A stretch of 35,305 bases of DNA, from IMG/VR virus record IMGVR_UViG_3300027806_000096, positions 1 through 35,305 of that record. One strand, 5' to 3'. Under the pieces are notes generated by a model. It had not been told where the DNA came from and ran no database searches. It saw nothing but the letters and a program-made list of their open reading frames with translations. The first letter of the stretch is position 1; the number at the start of each line of letters is the position of its first letter. The stretch is from a virus. This document shows positions 35,305 to 35,305 of this stretch, one piece after another. The position numbers and the translations under genes were made by a program.

Positions 35305-35305
35305 G

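Overview
The window is a stretch of genome from a tailed bacteriophage with a long-tail (siphovirus-like) gene set, either free or as a prophage. The host is most likely a member of the Bacteroidetes. Three things point there: many intergenic gaps carry TAnnTTTG elements, the -7 box of that phylum; leaders lack a purine-rich Shine-Dalgarno site; and several products match families I know mainly from Bacteroidetes phages (DUF6712-like connector, XkdF-like protease, portal with a MuF-like C-terminus, tail-tip protein). Almost every gene lies on the minus strand, often joined by ATGA stop/start overlaps. Exceptions are two short genes at the left edge and a two-gene island at 16.8-17.5 kb. I see no terminase, integrase, tRNA gene or CRISPR array, and no gene-free stretch longer than about 170 bases.

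Layout by increasing coordinate. 1-591: two plus-strand genes, one truncated by the edge. 578-3.4 kb: a coiled-coil membrane protein, a coupled cluster of four small basic proteins and one acidic one, a GH19 endolysin and a membrane-anchored coiled-coil protein. 3.4-5.9 kb: an HNH endonuclease, a tail fibre and another virion protein. 6.1-10.2 kb: a glycosyltransferase, a small helical protein that overlaps it, a primase-helicase fusion and a metallophosphoesterase. 10.2-11.8 kb: small, visibly AT-rich accessory genes, including a duplicated DUF551 pair and a lipoprotein. 11.9-16.6 kb: a replication and recombination module (VRR-NUC nuclease, DnaB helicase, initiator with iteron-like repeats, SSB-like protein, two winged-helix proteins, an annealing-protein candidate). 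16.8-17.5 kb (plus): a small unknown and an amidase endolysin. 17.5-20.9 kb: a second metallophosphoesterase, a second membrane coiled-coil protein, a holin and a second tail fibre. 21-35.3 kb: connector proteins, portal, second glycosyltransferase, tail tube, major capsid, scaffold, protease, tape measure, tail-tip proteins, and a gene split across a T9 run at the right edge.

Many functions occur twice: metallophosphoesterase, glycosyltransferase, tail fibre, TM/coiled-coil protein, endolysin and replicative helicase. The left 10 kb therefore resembles part of a second, related phage joined to a fuller one on the right. This may be one larger phage built by module duplication, tandem prophages, or a chimeric assembly. 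An 89-bp block shared by the two fibre genes (86 identical positions) shows that recent exchange has occurred between the halves or their close relatives.

The most notable unexplained element is a compact RNA-like locus at 14151-14278, just before the replication initiator gene. It has a promoter-like box, three hairpins and a strong terminator only 4 nt before the ATG. The whole 7-nt loop of the terminator is complementary to the loop of the first hairpin. Similar promoter-box/leader/terminator arrangements precede a virion gene near 6.0 kb and the second glycosyltransferase near 26.3 kb. Inside the initiator gene there are phased repeats next to a 41-nt pyrimidine-only tract, the arrangement expected of a lambda-type origin.
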